A DNA stretch of 64,000 nucleotides from assembly GCA_021770845.1 (NCBI GenBank), contig JAETQF010000003.1:62001-126000 (forward strand). Direction: 5' to 3'. Positions 14,366 through 22,654 of this stretch are shown one piece after another. Below the pieces are notes generated by a model. It was given only the letters and a program-made list of their open reading frames with translations. It was not told the DNA's origin and made no database searches. Positions within the stretch are counted from its first letter, which is position 1. The number at the start of each line of letters is the position of its first letter. The position numbers were made by a program, and so were the translations under genes. This stretch comes from Oscillospiraceae bacterium. Lineage in GTDB: Bacteria > Bacillota > Clostridia > Oscillospirales > Oscillospiraceae.

Positions 14366-16042
14366 ATGAGAAAGAAACAGACAAAGTGCTATCTCTATAC
14401 ACGGGTGTCTACTTCGATCCAAGTGGATGGCTATAGTTTGGATGCCCAGCGGGAAAAACTACGAAAATATGCAGAGTACGAGGATATGGCAATTGCGGGT
14501 GAGTATTCTGACGAAGGATTTTCGGGTAAGAATATCCAGGGCCGTCTGGAATTTCAGCGGATGCTGAATGACATTCAGGACAACAAAGACGGCGTAGCAT
14601 ATGTGCTGGTATTTAAGTTGTCCCGTTTTGGCAGAAATGCCGCCGATGTGTTAAACTCCTTGCAGTTGATGCAGGATTTCGGAGTTAATCTGATATGCGT
14701 GGAGGATGGCATTGACAGTTCCAAGGACTCCGGCAAGCTGATGATCTCTGTTCTGTCTGCTGTTGCCGAAATAGAACGGGAGAATATTCGGACACAGACG
14801 ATGGCAGGACGGGAGCAGAAGGCCCGGGAGGGAAAGTGGAACGGCGGCTTTGCGCCCTATGGCTACCGCCTTGAAAACGGGAAGATGCTGATCGCCGAGG
14901 ATGAGGTTGATGTGATCCGCGCCATTTATGATCGATATATCCACACGAACGATGGTGTGAGTGGCGTAGCAAAGCACCTTAATAGCCACGGCTATACGAA
15001 AAAACTCCGCCAAAATGGTACGATTCCTGGGTTTTCTGCTAATTTTGTGAAAGATGTTCTGGATAATCCGATTTATATGGGAAAGATTGCTTATGGCAGG
15101 CGAAGAACTGAGAAAAAGCTGGGGACTCGGAACGAGATGCACATTGTAGAGCAATCAGAGTTTCCGATTTACGATGGGCAGCATGAGGCCATTATTTCTG
15201 AGGAAGATTGGAATTTGGCCCATGAAAAGCGGAAGATCAACGCCTACCGGCGGGAGAAAATACATGATCCCAGTCACGCCCATATCCTATCCGGAATTTT
15301 GAAATGTCCCTGCTGCGGCAAGAGCCTATACGGGAATATCTCCAAGGCTCACAGCAAGGACAAAAAGACCAGATACTATTACTATTGCAAAAATACAGTC
15401 ACGCCAACTGGACATAGCTGCACTTTCCGTGTAAACTTAGAGCAGACGGAAATCAACGATATGGTTGCGGCTATTGTATCGGCTATGGTGAATAATCCCC
15501 GTTTCTCTGAGGCTATTCAAGCAAAAATCGGCTCCGCTGTGGATACAGCGGACATGGAAAAGCAACAAGAAACCTTGCAGGCGCAGCTTCGTCAGACGTT
15601 TGGCACAAAATCCAGGCTAGAGCGGCAAATGGACAGCCTAGATGTAGCCGACCCGTATTACGACCGAAAGATTTTGGACTTGCAACGTCGGTATGACGAG
15701 CAGTATGGTAAGATTGAAGAAATCGAAATCCAAATTGACGATCTCCAAAGCAAAATTCGGAGCATCAAACAGGAGAAGATTTCAGGCGACAATATCTATC
15801 GGCTCCTGCTGGTATTCGACCAGGTATATGCCTCCGCCTCCGAAGTGGAACGAAAAGGATTCATGCGGGCATTCCTTGAACGAATAGATTTGTTCCCAGA
15901 GAAACGGAAAGACGGCTGCTGGATCAAGAATATCGTCTTTAACTTCCCTGTTCCTGTCAACGGAAAAGATGTGACCGAATTGCCCTTGGAAAATGAGACA
16001 ACAATTGAGACGGTGTACCTGCTCCACCAGAAAAGGACTTGA
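14366..16042 (+). CDS. Large serine recombinase (IME integrase)
   Basis: 558 aa as integrated. The resolvase domain starts with YLYTRVSTSIQVDGYSLDAQ (nucleophilic Ser in RVSTS). GFSGKNIQGRLEFQRM and KLSRFGRNAADV follow. Then come the recombinase DNA-binding domain (GFAPYGYR, LDNPIYMGKIAYGR), a zinc ribbon (LKCPCCGKSL ... paired Cys) and a coiled-coil region. The final codons cross the right junction: after ETV at 16007-16015, the last eight residues YLLHQKRT belong to the host rlmD end. In the excised circle the frame would continue into 3686-3985, giving a 649-aa protein. It catalyses site-specific integration and excision. Confidence 0.93.
   Translation: MRKKQTKCYLYTRVSTSIQVDGYSLDAQREKLRKYAEYEDMAIAGEYSDEGFSGKNIQGRLEFQRMLNDIQDNKDGVAYVLVFKLSRFGRNAADVLNSLQLMQDFGVNLICVEDGIDSSKDSGKLMISVLSAVAEIERENIRTQTMAGREQKAREGKWNGGFAPYGYRLENGKMLIAEDEVDVIRAIYDRYIHTNDGVSGVAKHLNSHGYTKKLRQNGTIPGFSANFVKDVLDNPIYMGKIAYGRRRTEKKLGTRNEMHIVEQSEFPIYDGQHEAIISEEDWNLAHEKRKINAYRREKIHDPSHAHILSGILKCPCCGKSLYGNISKAHSKDKKTRYYYYCKNTVTPTGHSCTFRVNLEQTEINDMVAAIVSAMVNNPRFSEAIQAKIGSAVDTADMEKQQETLQAQLRQTFGTKSRLERQMDSLDVADPYYDRKILDLQRRYDEQYGKIEEIEIQIDDLQSKIRSIKQEKISGDNIYRLLLVFDQVYASASEVERKGFMRAFLERIDLFPEKRKDGCWIKNIVFNFPVPVNGKDVTELPLENETTIETVYLLHQKRT
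16007..16015 (+). repeat. Right attachment-site core of the IME (attR)
   Basis: GAGACGGTG, identical to 3677-3685 and in frame with the recombinase. The downstream bases TACCTGCTCC and the TGA at 16040-16042 are the original 3' end of rlmD. Confidence 0.75.
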
Positions 16043-16103
16043 CGGGCCGCCCTTCTTTTTATAAAATGTGGGGGAACAAACTAAAACGCAGGAGGTATTT
16101 GCT

Positions 16104-16967
16104 ATGAAGGCCAAGGTATATTTTACCCGTGAGCTCACCCCGGAAGCCCTGCTCCGGCTGTACGGCGCCCTGGGCGTCCAGCTGCCGGGCAAGGTGGCGG
16201 TCAAGCTCCACTCCGGCGAGCCGGGGAACCAGAACTTCCTCCGCCCCGACTTCTGGAAGCCCATGATCGACAAGGTGGGGGGCACCATCGTGGAGTGCAA
16301 CACCGCCTATGACGGCGGCCGGAACACCACCGCCGCCCACTGGGAGACGATGAAGAAGCACGGCTGGTCGGACGCCGCCGCTGTGGACATCCTGGACGAG
16401 AAGGAGGACATGGAGCTGGCCGTCCCCGGCGGCAAGGTCATCCAGAAGAACTTCGTGGGGGCGAACCTGAAGAACTACGACTCCCTGCTGGTGCTCACCC
16501 ACTTCAAGGGCCACCCCATGGGGGGCTTCGGCGGGTCGCTGAAGAACATCTCCATCGGCCTGGCCTCCTCCCGGGGCAAGCAGTATATCCACGGCGCCGG
16601 CGACATGGACAAGTTCTGGGACTCCGATCACGATGCCTTCCTGGAGTCCATGGCGGACGCCGCCTGGTCCATCCACGATCACTTCAAAGGTAAAGTGGCC
16701 TATCTCAACGTGATGAAGAATATGTCGGTGGACTGCGACTGCTGCGCCGTGGCCGCCGACCCCAAGATCGGGGATATCGGTATGCTGGCCTCCCTGGATC
16801 CGGTGGCGCTGGATCAGGCCTGCCTGGATCTGGTGTACGCCTCCGATGACCCGGGCAAGGCGGATCTCATTGAGCGCATCGAGTCCCTCAACGGCGTCCA
16901 CACCGTGGAGGCCGCCGCCGACCTGGGCATCGGCACCCGGGAGTACGAGCTGGTGACCCTGGACTGA
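16104..16967 (+). CDS. DUF362 domain protein
   Basis: 287 aa. Matches DUF362 proteins: VAVKLHSGEPGNQNFLRPDF, NTAYDGGRNTT, LTHFKGHPMGGFGGSLKN and the CDCC segment near residue 210. These are described as Fe-S centre proteins of unknown function. The usual ferredoxin-type cluster is absent or reduced to the CDCC motif. The ATG at 16104 follows GGAGG at 16091. It is the first host gene right of the IME and converges on mnmA across a terminator. Confidence 0.8.
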   Translation: MKAKVYFTRELTPEALLRLYGALGVQLPGKVAVKLHSGEPGNQNFLRPDFWKPMIDKVGGTIVECNTAYDGGRNTTAAHWETMKKHGWSDAAAVDILDEKEDMELAVPGGKVIQKNFVGANLKNYDSLLVLTHFKGHPMGGFGGSLKNISIGLASSRGKQYIHGAGDMDKFWDSDHDAFLESMADAAWSIHDHFKGKVAYLNVMKNMSVDCDCCAVAADPKIGDIGMLASLDPVALDQACLDLVYASDDPGKADLIERIESLNGVHTVEAAADLGIGTREYELVTLD

Positions 16968-16991
16968 TTGACTTCCACTCAGATGAAAAAC

Positions 16992-17024
16992 AGCGGCCCC
17001 CGGTGCATTGCGCCGGGGGCCGCT
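16992..17024. terminator. Bidirectional terminator between DUF362 gene and mnmA
   Basis: Perfect 12-bp arms AGCGGCCCCCGG and CCGGGGGCCGCT, with T-rich sequence on the right side and A-rich on the left. Confidence 0.8.
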
Positions 17025-17031
17025 TCTTCTG

Positions 17032-18084
17032 TCATTGGAAAACCTCCGTAATGGTGCCGCCGCCCAGCACCGCGCCGTCGTCGTCGTAAACCACCGCCGA
17101 CTGTCCCGGCGTCACCGCCCGCTGGGGCTGCTCAAACTCCAGCCGCACCCGATCTCCCCCCGGAATCACTTGGGCGGGCTGCTCCCGCTGGCGGTAGCGG
17201 GTTTTCACCAGGGCGGCGAAGGGGGCCGCCGGCGGATCCATCAGCCAGTTCCAGTCCGCGGCGGCGCAGCCGGTGGAGTACAGCGCCTCCTCCGGCCCCA
17301 CGGTGACGGTGTTGTCCGCCATGCACTTGGAGCACACGTAGATCCGCCCGGACGAGGACACCCCCACCCCCCGGCGCTGGCCCAGGGTGAGCCCCGCCGC
17401 CCCCTTATGGCGGCCCACCACCTTGCCGTCCAGATCCAGGATGTCCCCCTCCGGGAAGGGCTGGCCGGTGTACCGCTCCAGGAAGGACAGGTAGTCCCCG
17501 TCGGGAATGAAGCAGATGTCCTGGCTGTCCCGCTTGCCTGCGTTGGCAAAGCCCGCCCGGGCGGCGACGGCCCGGGCCGACCCCTTGGTGAGCCCGCCCA
17601 GGGGAAACAGGGTGCGGCCCAGCAGTGAGCGGGGGATGGGATAGAGCACGTAGCTCTGATCCCGGGACAGGTCGGCGGCCTTGGTCAGCCGGAAGCCCCC
17701 CGCTCCGTCGTCCACAATCCGGGCGTAGTGCCCGGTGGCCAGATAGCCGCAGCCCAGCTCCCGGGCCTTGGCGTGGAGCAGGCCGAATTTCAGATAGCGG
17801 TTGCAGTCCACGCAGGGGTTGGGGGTCTCCCCCCGCCGGTAGCCCTCCACGAACCGGCGGATCACCTGCTCCTCGAACTCCCGGCACAGGGGGAGGACGT
17901 GGTGAGGGACGCCCATCCGCTCCGCCGCCGCCCGGGCGTCGTCCAGCGCCTCGGGCGGGGTGCCGTACAGCTCCATGGTGGCCCCCACGCAGTCATAGCC
18001 CTGCTCCTTCAGCAGGCACACCGCCGCGCTGGAGTCCACCCCGCCGCTCATGGCCACCAGAACCCGCCTGCCGTTCTGTTCCAT
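17032..18084 (-). CDS. mnmA: tRNA-specific 2-thiouridylase MnmA
   Basis: 350 aa. It uses ATP and a persulfide to form 2-thiouridine at position 34 of tRNAs for Lys, Glu and Gln. PP-loop SGGVDSS at the N-terminus; catalytic Cys in NPCVDCNRYLKFG and the partner Cys in DSQDICFIPDGDY; GHYAR is also conserved. The ATG at 18084 is chosen because family homology begins there; a longer in-frame start 20 codons upstream covers the promoter. A TATAAT lies in the upstream gap at about 18115. No iscS-like partner is adjacent. Confidence 0.95.
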   Translation of the reverse strand: MEQNGRRVLVAMSGGVDSSAAVCLLKEQGYDCVGATMELYGTPPEALDDARAAAERMGVPHHVLPLCREFEEQVIRRFVEGYRRGETPNPCVDCNRYLKFGLLHAKARELGCGYLATGHYARIVDDGAGGFRLTKAADLSRDQSYVLYPIPRSLLGRTLFPLGGLTKGSARAVAARAGFANAGKRDSQDICFIPDGDYLSFLERYTGQPFPEGDILDLDGKVVGRHKGAAGLTLGQRRGVGVSSSGRIYVCSKCMADNTVTVGPEEALYSTGCAAADWNWLMDPPAAPFAALVKTRYRQREQPAQVIPGGDRVRLEFEQPQRAVTPGQSAVVYDDDGAVLGGGTITEVFQ

Positions 18085-18127
18085 ACCCGTCACTTCCCTT
18101 TGGTTAGTCCCTATATTATAAACCACG

Positions 18128-18156
18128 AGGCCCCCGGTACGCAATACCGGGGGCCT
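18128..18156 (-). terminator. Terminator of the ABC exporter operon
   Basis: 12-bp arms AGGCCCCCGGTA and TACCGGGGGCCT lie between mnmA and the end of the permease gene, in the correct place to end the minus-strand ABC operon. Confidence 0.65.
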
Positions 18157-18172
18157 TGCAAAAGGCAGGAAC

Positions 18173-19765
18173 TTACAGCGCCCGCAGCATGGCGGGGCCC
18201 TTTTTCGCCAGGATCAGGGCGGACGCCGCCGCGAACGCCGCCAGCAGCACCAGTGGCAGGGCCAGCGCCGCCGCCGGGGCGATGAGGCCGCCCAGCCAGT
18301 ACAGCAGGGCGCACACCCCCAGCGCCGCCATGGGCACGAACATCCCCAGGGTGACGGCCAGGGACTGCTTCACCACCACCGTCTCGTTCACCGCGTCCAG
18401 CTTGGGGAAGGTCAGGCCCATGAGCACCCCGAAGGCGGCGTGGATCACGCAGAACAGGAGGGCGGCCAGCAGCAGCACTGCCGCATCCCCGATGGACAGC
18501 CGCAGGGCGATGGTGAGGCACACCCCGGCGATGACGGTGCAGGGCACGGTGAGCAGCAGCTCAAAGCCGGTCTTGATCCACAGCAGGGGCTGCTCCCCCA
18601 CCGGGGCCTCCCGGAGGATCCACAGGTACTTGCCCTCCAGGCTGATGGACGGCGCGGCGATGACGCAGGTGCACAGGCAGAAGCCCATCACCGCCGCCGC
18701 GATGGGCATGACGGGAAGCGCGCCTCCCGCCATGGCGAGGAACTCGTCCAGCTTCCCCTGCATCACGATGGCCGCCACCCCCATGCCCACCAGCATGATG
18801 AGGCCGATTCCGGCGTTCCACAGGTACATGGGGGTGCCGAAGAACCGGCGGGCCTCCTTCACCAGCAGGGCCTTTTTCTGGCCGGAGGCGGCCTGGGCGG
18901 ACAGCTTGTAGTCGTTCCGGGCCGAGCGGGCGGCGAAGCCGGTGACCGCCTGCCGGTACACCTTACCCAGGCCGAACACCACCAGGGCAAAGGGAACGAT
19001 ACAGCAGGCCGTAAAGGCCAGCAGCCTGCCCCAGTCCCCCAGAATGCCGTCCGCCATCCACAGCATGGGGGCGGCCCAGGACAGGGACTCTTTTACCCCG
19101 GCGGCGTTTTCCGCCAGACCCTGGATCATGCCGTTGAGGTTGAAGGCGAACCAGAACACCGCCGCCATGTAGATGCCCATGACAATGTTCTGCCCCAGCG
19201 CCCCGCGGGTGACCCGGGCGGACAAAAAGGCCACCAGTGCCCCCAGCAGCACGGACAGCGCCGTGTCCAGCAGGGGCAGGGCCACCACCGCGACGAGCAG
19301 CCGCACCCAGAACAGCAGGCTGCGGCCCACCCCGCTCTGGGTCATAAAGGCGCACACCGCCCCGGCGGGGGCCAGCACAAACAGGGAGAACAGCAGATTC
19401 TCCAGATAGATGGCCGCCACCCGGCTGGCCATCAGCGCGGTGGTGGACACAGGCATACTCAGCAGCAGGTCGTTGTCCTTCCCGCCGAACACCACGCCCT
19501 TCACGGCAAAGGCGGTGAACAGCAGTCCGCCCACCAGCGCCCCCATGCCCATGAAGATGAACACCAGCACCTCCATATGGATGGGGGCCAGCACCTGCAT
19601 CAGCATGGAGCTGTACAGCCCGGACAGATAAAGCCCCAGAAAGGCGATGAGCAGAATGGCCCCCGCGCCGGTGGCCGCCTTCTTCCGGCTTTTCCCCCGG
19701 GAGTTGGTGGAGGACAGCAGCATGGACTTGACGCTCACCTTCAGCAGGGCGAAGAACTTTTTCAT
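18173..19765 (-). CDS. ABC transporter permease (ABC-2-like exporter)
   Basis: 530 aa, strongly hydrophobic with many membrane segments and long polar loops. It partners the ATPase encoded just upstream, whose stop overlaps its start by 4 bases. The true start is MKKFFALLKVSVKS at 19765; the 58-codon in-frame extension is a shadow of the ATPase gene. The substrate is unknown; similar pairs export peptides, drugs or lipids. Confidence 0.85.
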   Translation of the reverse strand: MKKFFALLKVSVKSMLLSSTNSRGKSRKKAATGAGAILLIAFLGLYLSGLYSSMLMQVLAPIHMEVLVFIFMGMGALVGGLLFTAFAVKGVVFGGKDNDLLLSMPVSTTALMASRVAAIYLENLLFSLFVLAPAGAVCAFMTQSGVGRSLLFWVRLLVAVVALPLLDTALSVLLGALVAFLSARVTRGALGQNIVMGIYMAAVFWFAFNLNGMIQGLAENAAGVKESLSWAAPMLWMADGILGDWGRLLAFTACCIVPFALVVFGLGKVYRQAVTGFAARSARNDYKLSAQAASGQKKALLVKEARRFFGTPMYLWNAGIGLIMLVGMGVAAIVMQGKLDEFLAMAGGALPVMPIAAAVMGFCLCTCVIAAPSISLEGKYLWILREAPVGEQPLLWIKTGFELLLTVPCTVIAGVCLTIALRLSIGDAAVLLLAALLFCVIHAAFGVLMGLTFPKLDAVNETVVVKQSLAVTLGMFVPMAALGVCALLYWLGGLIAPAAALALPLVLLAAFAAASALILAKKGPAMLRAL

Positions 19766-20475
19766 TTCTCTCCCTCCAGCTCCAGGAACACGTCCTCCAG
19801 GGAGGAGTCGCCCACCAGATCCTCGGTGGGGCCGGATCGGATCAGCCGCCCGTCCTTGATGATGGCGATCTGGTGGCACAGCTTCTCCGCCACCTCCAGC
19901 ACGTGGGTGGAGAAGAACACCGCCGAGCCGTTCTGGCACAGCTCCGCTAAGTACCCCTTCATCAGGTGGGAGGCGGAGGGATCCAGGCCCACGAAGGGCT
20001 CGTCTAAAATCAGCAGCTTGGGGCGGCGGATAAAGGCGGAGATCAGCGCCAGCTTCTGCCGCATTCCGTGGGAGTAGCTGCCGACGGGGGAGCCCAGGTT
20101 CCCCGTCAGCTCAAAGGCGTCCCCGTACTTGGCGATGTCCTTCGTCCGCTGCTCCGCCGGGATGTCGTACAGGTCGGCGATGAAGTTCAGGTAGTCGATG
20201 CCCTTCATGAACTCGTACAGATCCGGGTTGTCGGGCAGGAAGGCGGTGACCCGCTTGGCCCCCACCGGATCCTTCTTGATATCGTGTCCGTCGATGGTGA
20301 TGACGCCCTCGGTGAAGTCCATCACCCCGGCCACCGCCCGCAGGGTGGTGGTTTTACCCGCCCCGTTGTGGCCGATGAAGCCGTAGATCTCGCCGGGGCG
20401 CACGTGGAGGGACAGGTCGTCCACCGCCTTTTTGCCGCCGGGGTAGGTCTTGGAATAGTGTTCGATGCGAAGCAT
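19762..20475 (-). CDS. ABC transporter ATP-binding protein (export type)
   Basis: 237 aa. Walker A GHNGAGKTTT, signature YSHGMRQKLAL, Walker B LLILDEPFVGLD, and the H-loop in FFSTHVLEVAEKLC. It belongs to the CcmA/BcrA/YtrB-like single-domain ATPases. It powers the permease encoded downstream. The ATG at 20475 follows GAAGG; upstream codons read through a dispersed repeat and are not used. Confidence 0.93.
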   Translation of the reverse strand: MLRIEHYSKTYPGGKKAVDDLSLHVRPGEIYGFIGHNGAGKTTTLRAVAGVMDFTEGVITIDGHDIKKDPVGAKRVTAFLPDNPDLYEFMKGIDYLNFIADLYDIPAEQRTKDIAKYGDAFELTGNLGSPVGSYSHGMRQKLALISAFIRRPKLLILDEPFVGLDPSASHLMKGYLAELCQNGSAVFFSTHVLEVAEKLCHQIAIIKDGRLIRSGPTEDLVGDSSLEDVFLELEGEK

Positions 20476-20512
20476 AAAAGAACCTTCTTTCTGAAAACAA
20501 ACGGTTTGTGCT

Positions 20513-20591
20513 ATGTAGGGGAGGGGCTTGCCCCTCCCGGGGAAAGGGTTTTGACCCTTCAAAGCGGGAGGGGCAAGCCCCTCCCCTACAT
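20513..20591. repeat. Dispersed GTAGGGG palindromic repeat, copy 1
   Basis: Perfect 27-bp arms (20513-20539 and 20565-20591), built on GTAGGGGAGGGGCTTGCCCC, around a 25-nt loop that has its own AAGGGT/ACCCTT stem. A related copy lies at 61488-61560. It sits in the upstream region of the ABC ATPase gene. Confidence 0.8.
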
Positions 20592-20602
20592 GGTCGTGCG
20601 GT

Positions 20603-20658
20603 GGTTCTCGTCTTCGACTCGGTCGGCGATGGACGAGCGCCGCCGGCGCTCATTGCCC
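20603..20658 (-). repeat. Dispersed 56-nt hairpin repeat, copy B
   Basis: Read on the minus strand it begins GGGCAATGAGCGCC and ends CGAGAACC. It matches 33889-33945 on the plus strand at all but about eight positions. GAGCGCC and GGCGCTC form the inner stem. It lies directly beside the GTAGGGG repeat. Confidence 0.65.
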
Positions 20659-20698
20659 CTTTCCCTACAGATATTCAAAGGTTACAGCGGGTCAAAGG

Positions 20699-21010
20699 TC
20701 ATTTGTACCGCACCGCCGTGCCGTACACGGTGATCTCCGCCGCCCCCTGCATGATGGACGCGGAGGCGTAGCGGATGTTCAGCACCGCGTCCGCGCCCAG
20801 GGCCTCCGCCTCGTCCACCATCCGCTTGGTGGCCAGCTGCCGGGCCTCGGTGAGCATGGCGGTGTACGCCTCGATCTCGCCGCCCACGAAGGTCTTCATC
20901 CCCGCCATAAAGTCCTTGCCGAAGCTCTTGCACTGCACCACTGAGCCCTTCACGATGCCCAGCGGCTCGATCTCCCGTCCGGGAATGTGATCAATATTGA
21001 GAAGCAGCAT
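20699..21010 (-). CDS. YbjQ/UPF0145 family protein
   Basis: 103 aa, the usual length. Typical features are IDHIPGREI, GIVKGSVVQCKSFGKD and LGADAVLNIRYASASIMQG. The family is a small pentameric fold sometimes called heavy-metal-binding; its role is unknown. Its start lies 20 bases inside the end of the MerR gene, so the two are co-expressed. Confidence 0.85.
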   Translation of the reverse strand: MLLLNIDHIPGREIEPLGIVKGSVVQCKSFGKDFMAGMKTFVGGEIEAYTAMLTEARQLATKRMVDEAEALGADAVLNIRYASASIMQGAAEITVYGTAVRYK

Positions 21011-21641
21011 CTTCTTCCCCTCCCTTGATCTGCTTGATGCGCTGGTACAGCGCCGCCAGCACGCCGATGATGATCACCACCGGCACCGCCGCCAGGGCGA
21101 TGACCACCCCGATGGGGGGCGCGTCCGCCGGATCCACGGTGAAGCCCCACACGATCAGGGCGATCACCGCCGCCATCATGGCCAGCACCACCACCGCCGC
21201 CCCCACGGGGCTGACGTACCGGGTGAGCTTATCCTGTTTTCCCACGTTCATAAACTTTGTCCCCTCCTGTTCCTGCCGCTCCATGCTCTCCAGCACCCCG
21301 TCGGCGTCCAGGCTGTCCAGCTGGCGGCCGCTGTCCCGGATCTGGGCGCATACGCCCTGGGCCGCCGCCAGGTTGGCCTGCCTGCGCTGGAGCTGGATGA
21401 TGTGCCGCCCCATGGCGTCCTCCAGGGTCAGCGTCCCGGCCTTGAGGAGGCGGATCTCCTCGATGGGTACGTCCAGCATCCGCAGCAGTTTGATTTTTTT
21501 CAGCCACGCCACGTCGGCGTCGCTGTAGTCCCGGTAGCCGTTGTCGTGATTACGGCCGGGGGTGAGCAGCCCTTCCTTTTCATAGAAGCGGATGTTGCCC
21601 TTGGTGATTCCCACCAGCTGCTCCACCTGATTGATCTTCAT
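20991..21641 (-). CDS. MerR family regulator with C-terminal membrane segments
   Basis: 216 aa. MerR helix-turn-helix at the N-terminus (VEQLVGITKGNIRFYEKEGL), dimerization helix, then two hydrophobic segments (about residues 132-152 and 164-186) that predict membrane attachment. A membrane-bound MerR regulator is unusual. The ATG at 21641 (MKINQ) is preferred over one six codons upstream. A MerR-type promoter with a 19-bp spacer precedes it, implying autoregulation. Confidence 0.85.
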   Translation of the reverse strand: MKINQVEQLVGITKGNIRFYEKEGLLTPGRNHDNGYRDYSDADVAWLKKIKLLRMLDVPIEEIRLLKAGTLTLEDAMGRHIIQLQRRQANLAAAQGVCAQIRDSGRQLDSLDADGVLESMERQEQEGTKFMNVGKQDKLTRYVSPVGAAVVVLAMMAAVIALIVWGFTVDPADAPPIGVVIALAAVPVVIIIGVLAALYQRIKQIKGGEEDAASQY

Positions 21642-21665
21642 CTGCGTTCCTCCCTCCACGGACGT

Positions 21666-21696
21666 ATCCTACACCTTCCACAAGGTGAAAGGTCAA
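21666..21696 (-). promoter_or_regulatory. MerR-type promoter of the merR-ybjQ operon
   Basis: Minus strand: TTGACC (21696-21691), a 19-bp spacer, then TAGGAT (21671-21666). The spacer carries the ACCTT ... AAGGT dyad typical of MerR operators. A related CACCTTCCACCTGGTGG lies 40-50 bases further upstream. Confidence 0.75.
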
Positions 21697-21769
21697 GAGG
21701 TTTCTCAAAATTTTTCCGCCCTCCACCAGGTGGAAGGTGGGGGGCGGGTTCCCTGATGGGGCCCCGCCG

Positions 21770-22654
21770 TTATCCGGCCGACAAGGGCCCCGACAGATCC
21801 AGCCCGCCATAGGCCGTCAGCGCGCTGCCCTCCACCAGCAGCCGCACCTGCTCCACCTTGTCCAGGCTGCACAGCGTCTCCACGATGGATGAGATCACCA
21901 GCTCCTGTTCCCCGGCGTCCTCCGGCGGCGCCGCCAGCAGGGCGGCGGACAGGTCGGCGTAGCACACCCCGTCGTCCACCCAGGCCGCCCGCACCGTCAG
22001 ATCCGGGGGCAGCAGGGCGGACAGCCCCTCGTCCTCCGGCCCGGCAATCAGCGCCTCCAGCACCGCCTTGGCCGGGGCCTCCTCCTCGGTGAGCCGGAAC
22101 ACCCGCAGCTCATAGCCCAGGGTGCGCCCGTCCGCCCGACGGAAGTAGAGGGCGGCGGTCACGTCCACCGGCTCCTCCTCCGCGCCGGAGAAGATGGCGT
22201 CCCCCGTCCGGAGCAGGCGGCCGCCGTCCCCCTCCCCGGCGGACAGCCGCACCCCGTCCACCCCGGGCAGCTGGCACAGGGTCAGGGCCACGCAGTAGTC
22301 CGCCAGCGTCCGGTCGATGCCCGCCAGGGCGCTGTACTCCTCCGACAGCTCCACCTGGGCCGTCCGGTTCTCCACCGCCCACCGCACCGCCCGGGTGCCC
22401 TCCGGTATGGCCCGGATCAGCCCGCTGTCCTGGGGCGGCCCCGCCAGCAGCGCCGCCAGCAGGGCGGACACGCTCTCCTCCCCGCCGTAGGGGCAGGAGG
22501 ACAGCGCCGCCGACACCTCCCGGCTCTGCTCCGCCGCCGGGACGGCGAACCACAGGCGCAGGCCGTCGTCCTCCTGCCCGCCCTGGGCGAGGCAGGCCGT
22601 GGCCAGCGCCAGCAGCAGCGCCGCCGCCAGCAGCGCCCCCATCCGTTTTCTCAT
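21770..22654 (-). CDS. GerMN domain lipoprotein
   Basis: 294 aa. A hydrophobic N-terminus ending ALATAC suggests a lipoprotein signal. Two GerMN-like units follow: LWFAVPAAEQ ... VQVELSEEY-type sequence, then ALYFRRADGRTLGYELRVF ... ICYADLS-type sequence. The start at 22654 overlaps the kinase stop (ATGA). The order regulator, kinase, GerMN lipoprotein resembles mtrA-mtrB-lpqB of Actinobacteria, where the lipoprotein modulates the kinase; that role is inferred here. Confidence 0.82.
   Translation of the reverse strand: MRKRMGALLAAALLLALATACLAQGGQEDDGLRLWFAVPAAEQSREVSAALSSCPYGGEESVSALLAALLAGPPQDSGLIRAIPEGTRAVRWAVENRTAQVELSEEYSALAGIDRTLADYCVALTLCQLPGVDGVRLSAGEGDGGRLLRTGDAIFSGAEEEPVDVTAALYFRRADGRTLGYELRVFRLTEEEAPAKAVLEALIAGPEDEGLSALLPPDLTVRAAWVDDGVCYADLSAALLAAPPEDAGEQELVISSIVETLCSLDKVEQVRLLVEGSALTAYGGLDLSGPLSAG

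Larger units (their letters stand above)
3686..16015. mobile_element. Integrative mobilizable element inserted in the 3' end of rlmD
   Basis: About 12.3 kb, bounded by the 9-bp core GAGACGGTG. Base composition is visibly more AT-rich than both flanks, most strongly at 3700-6300. The element ends with a large serine recombinase whose last codons run across the right junction. It has a MobV relaxase, a ParB-like protein and XRE regulators, but no type IV secretion genes. It therefore fits a mobilizable rather than self-conjugative element. The 3' end of rumA/rlmD is a known insertion site for integrative elements in Firmicutes. The cargo is defence-like: an MmeI-type restriction enzyme, a HEPN-like partner, a SLOG protein, a DUF4238 protein and an unknown protein. 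Confidence 0.85.

Noticed and set aside
3686-16015. Self-transmissible conjugative element
   Set aside because: A relaxase is present but no coupling ATPase or type IV secretion genes, so mobilizable is the better description.
18440-20077. Long plus-strand open frame of 545 codons
   Set aside because: Antisense to the ABC permease and ATPase genes. The protein is His/Gln/Gly-rich with no domain and reflects GC-rich codon use.
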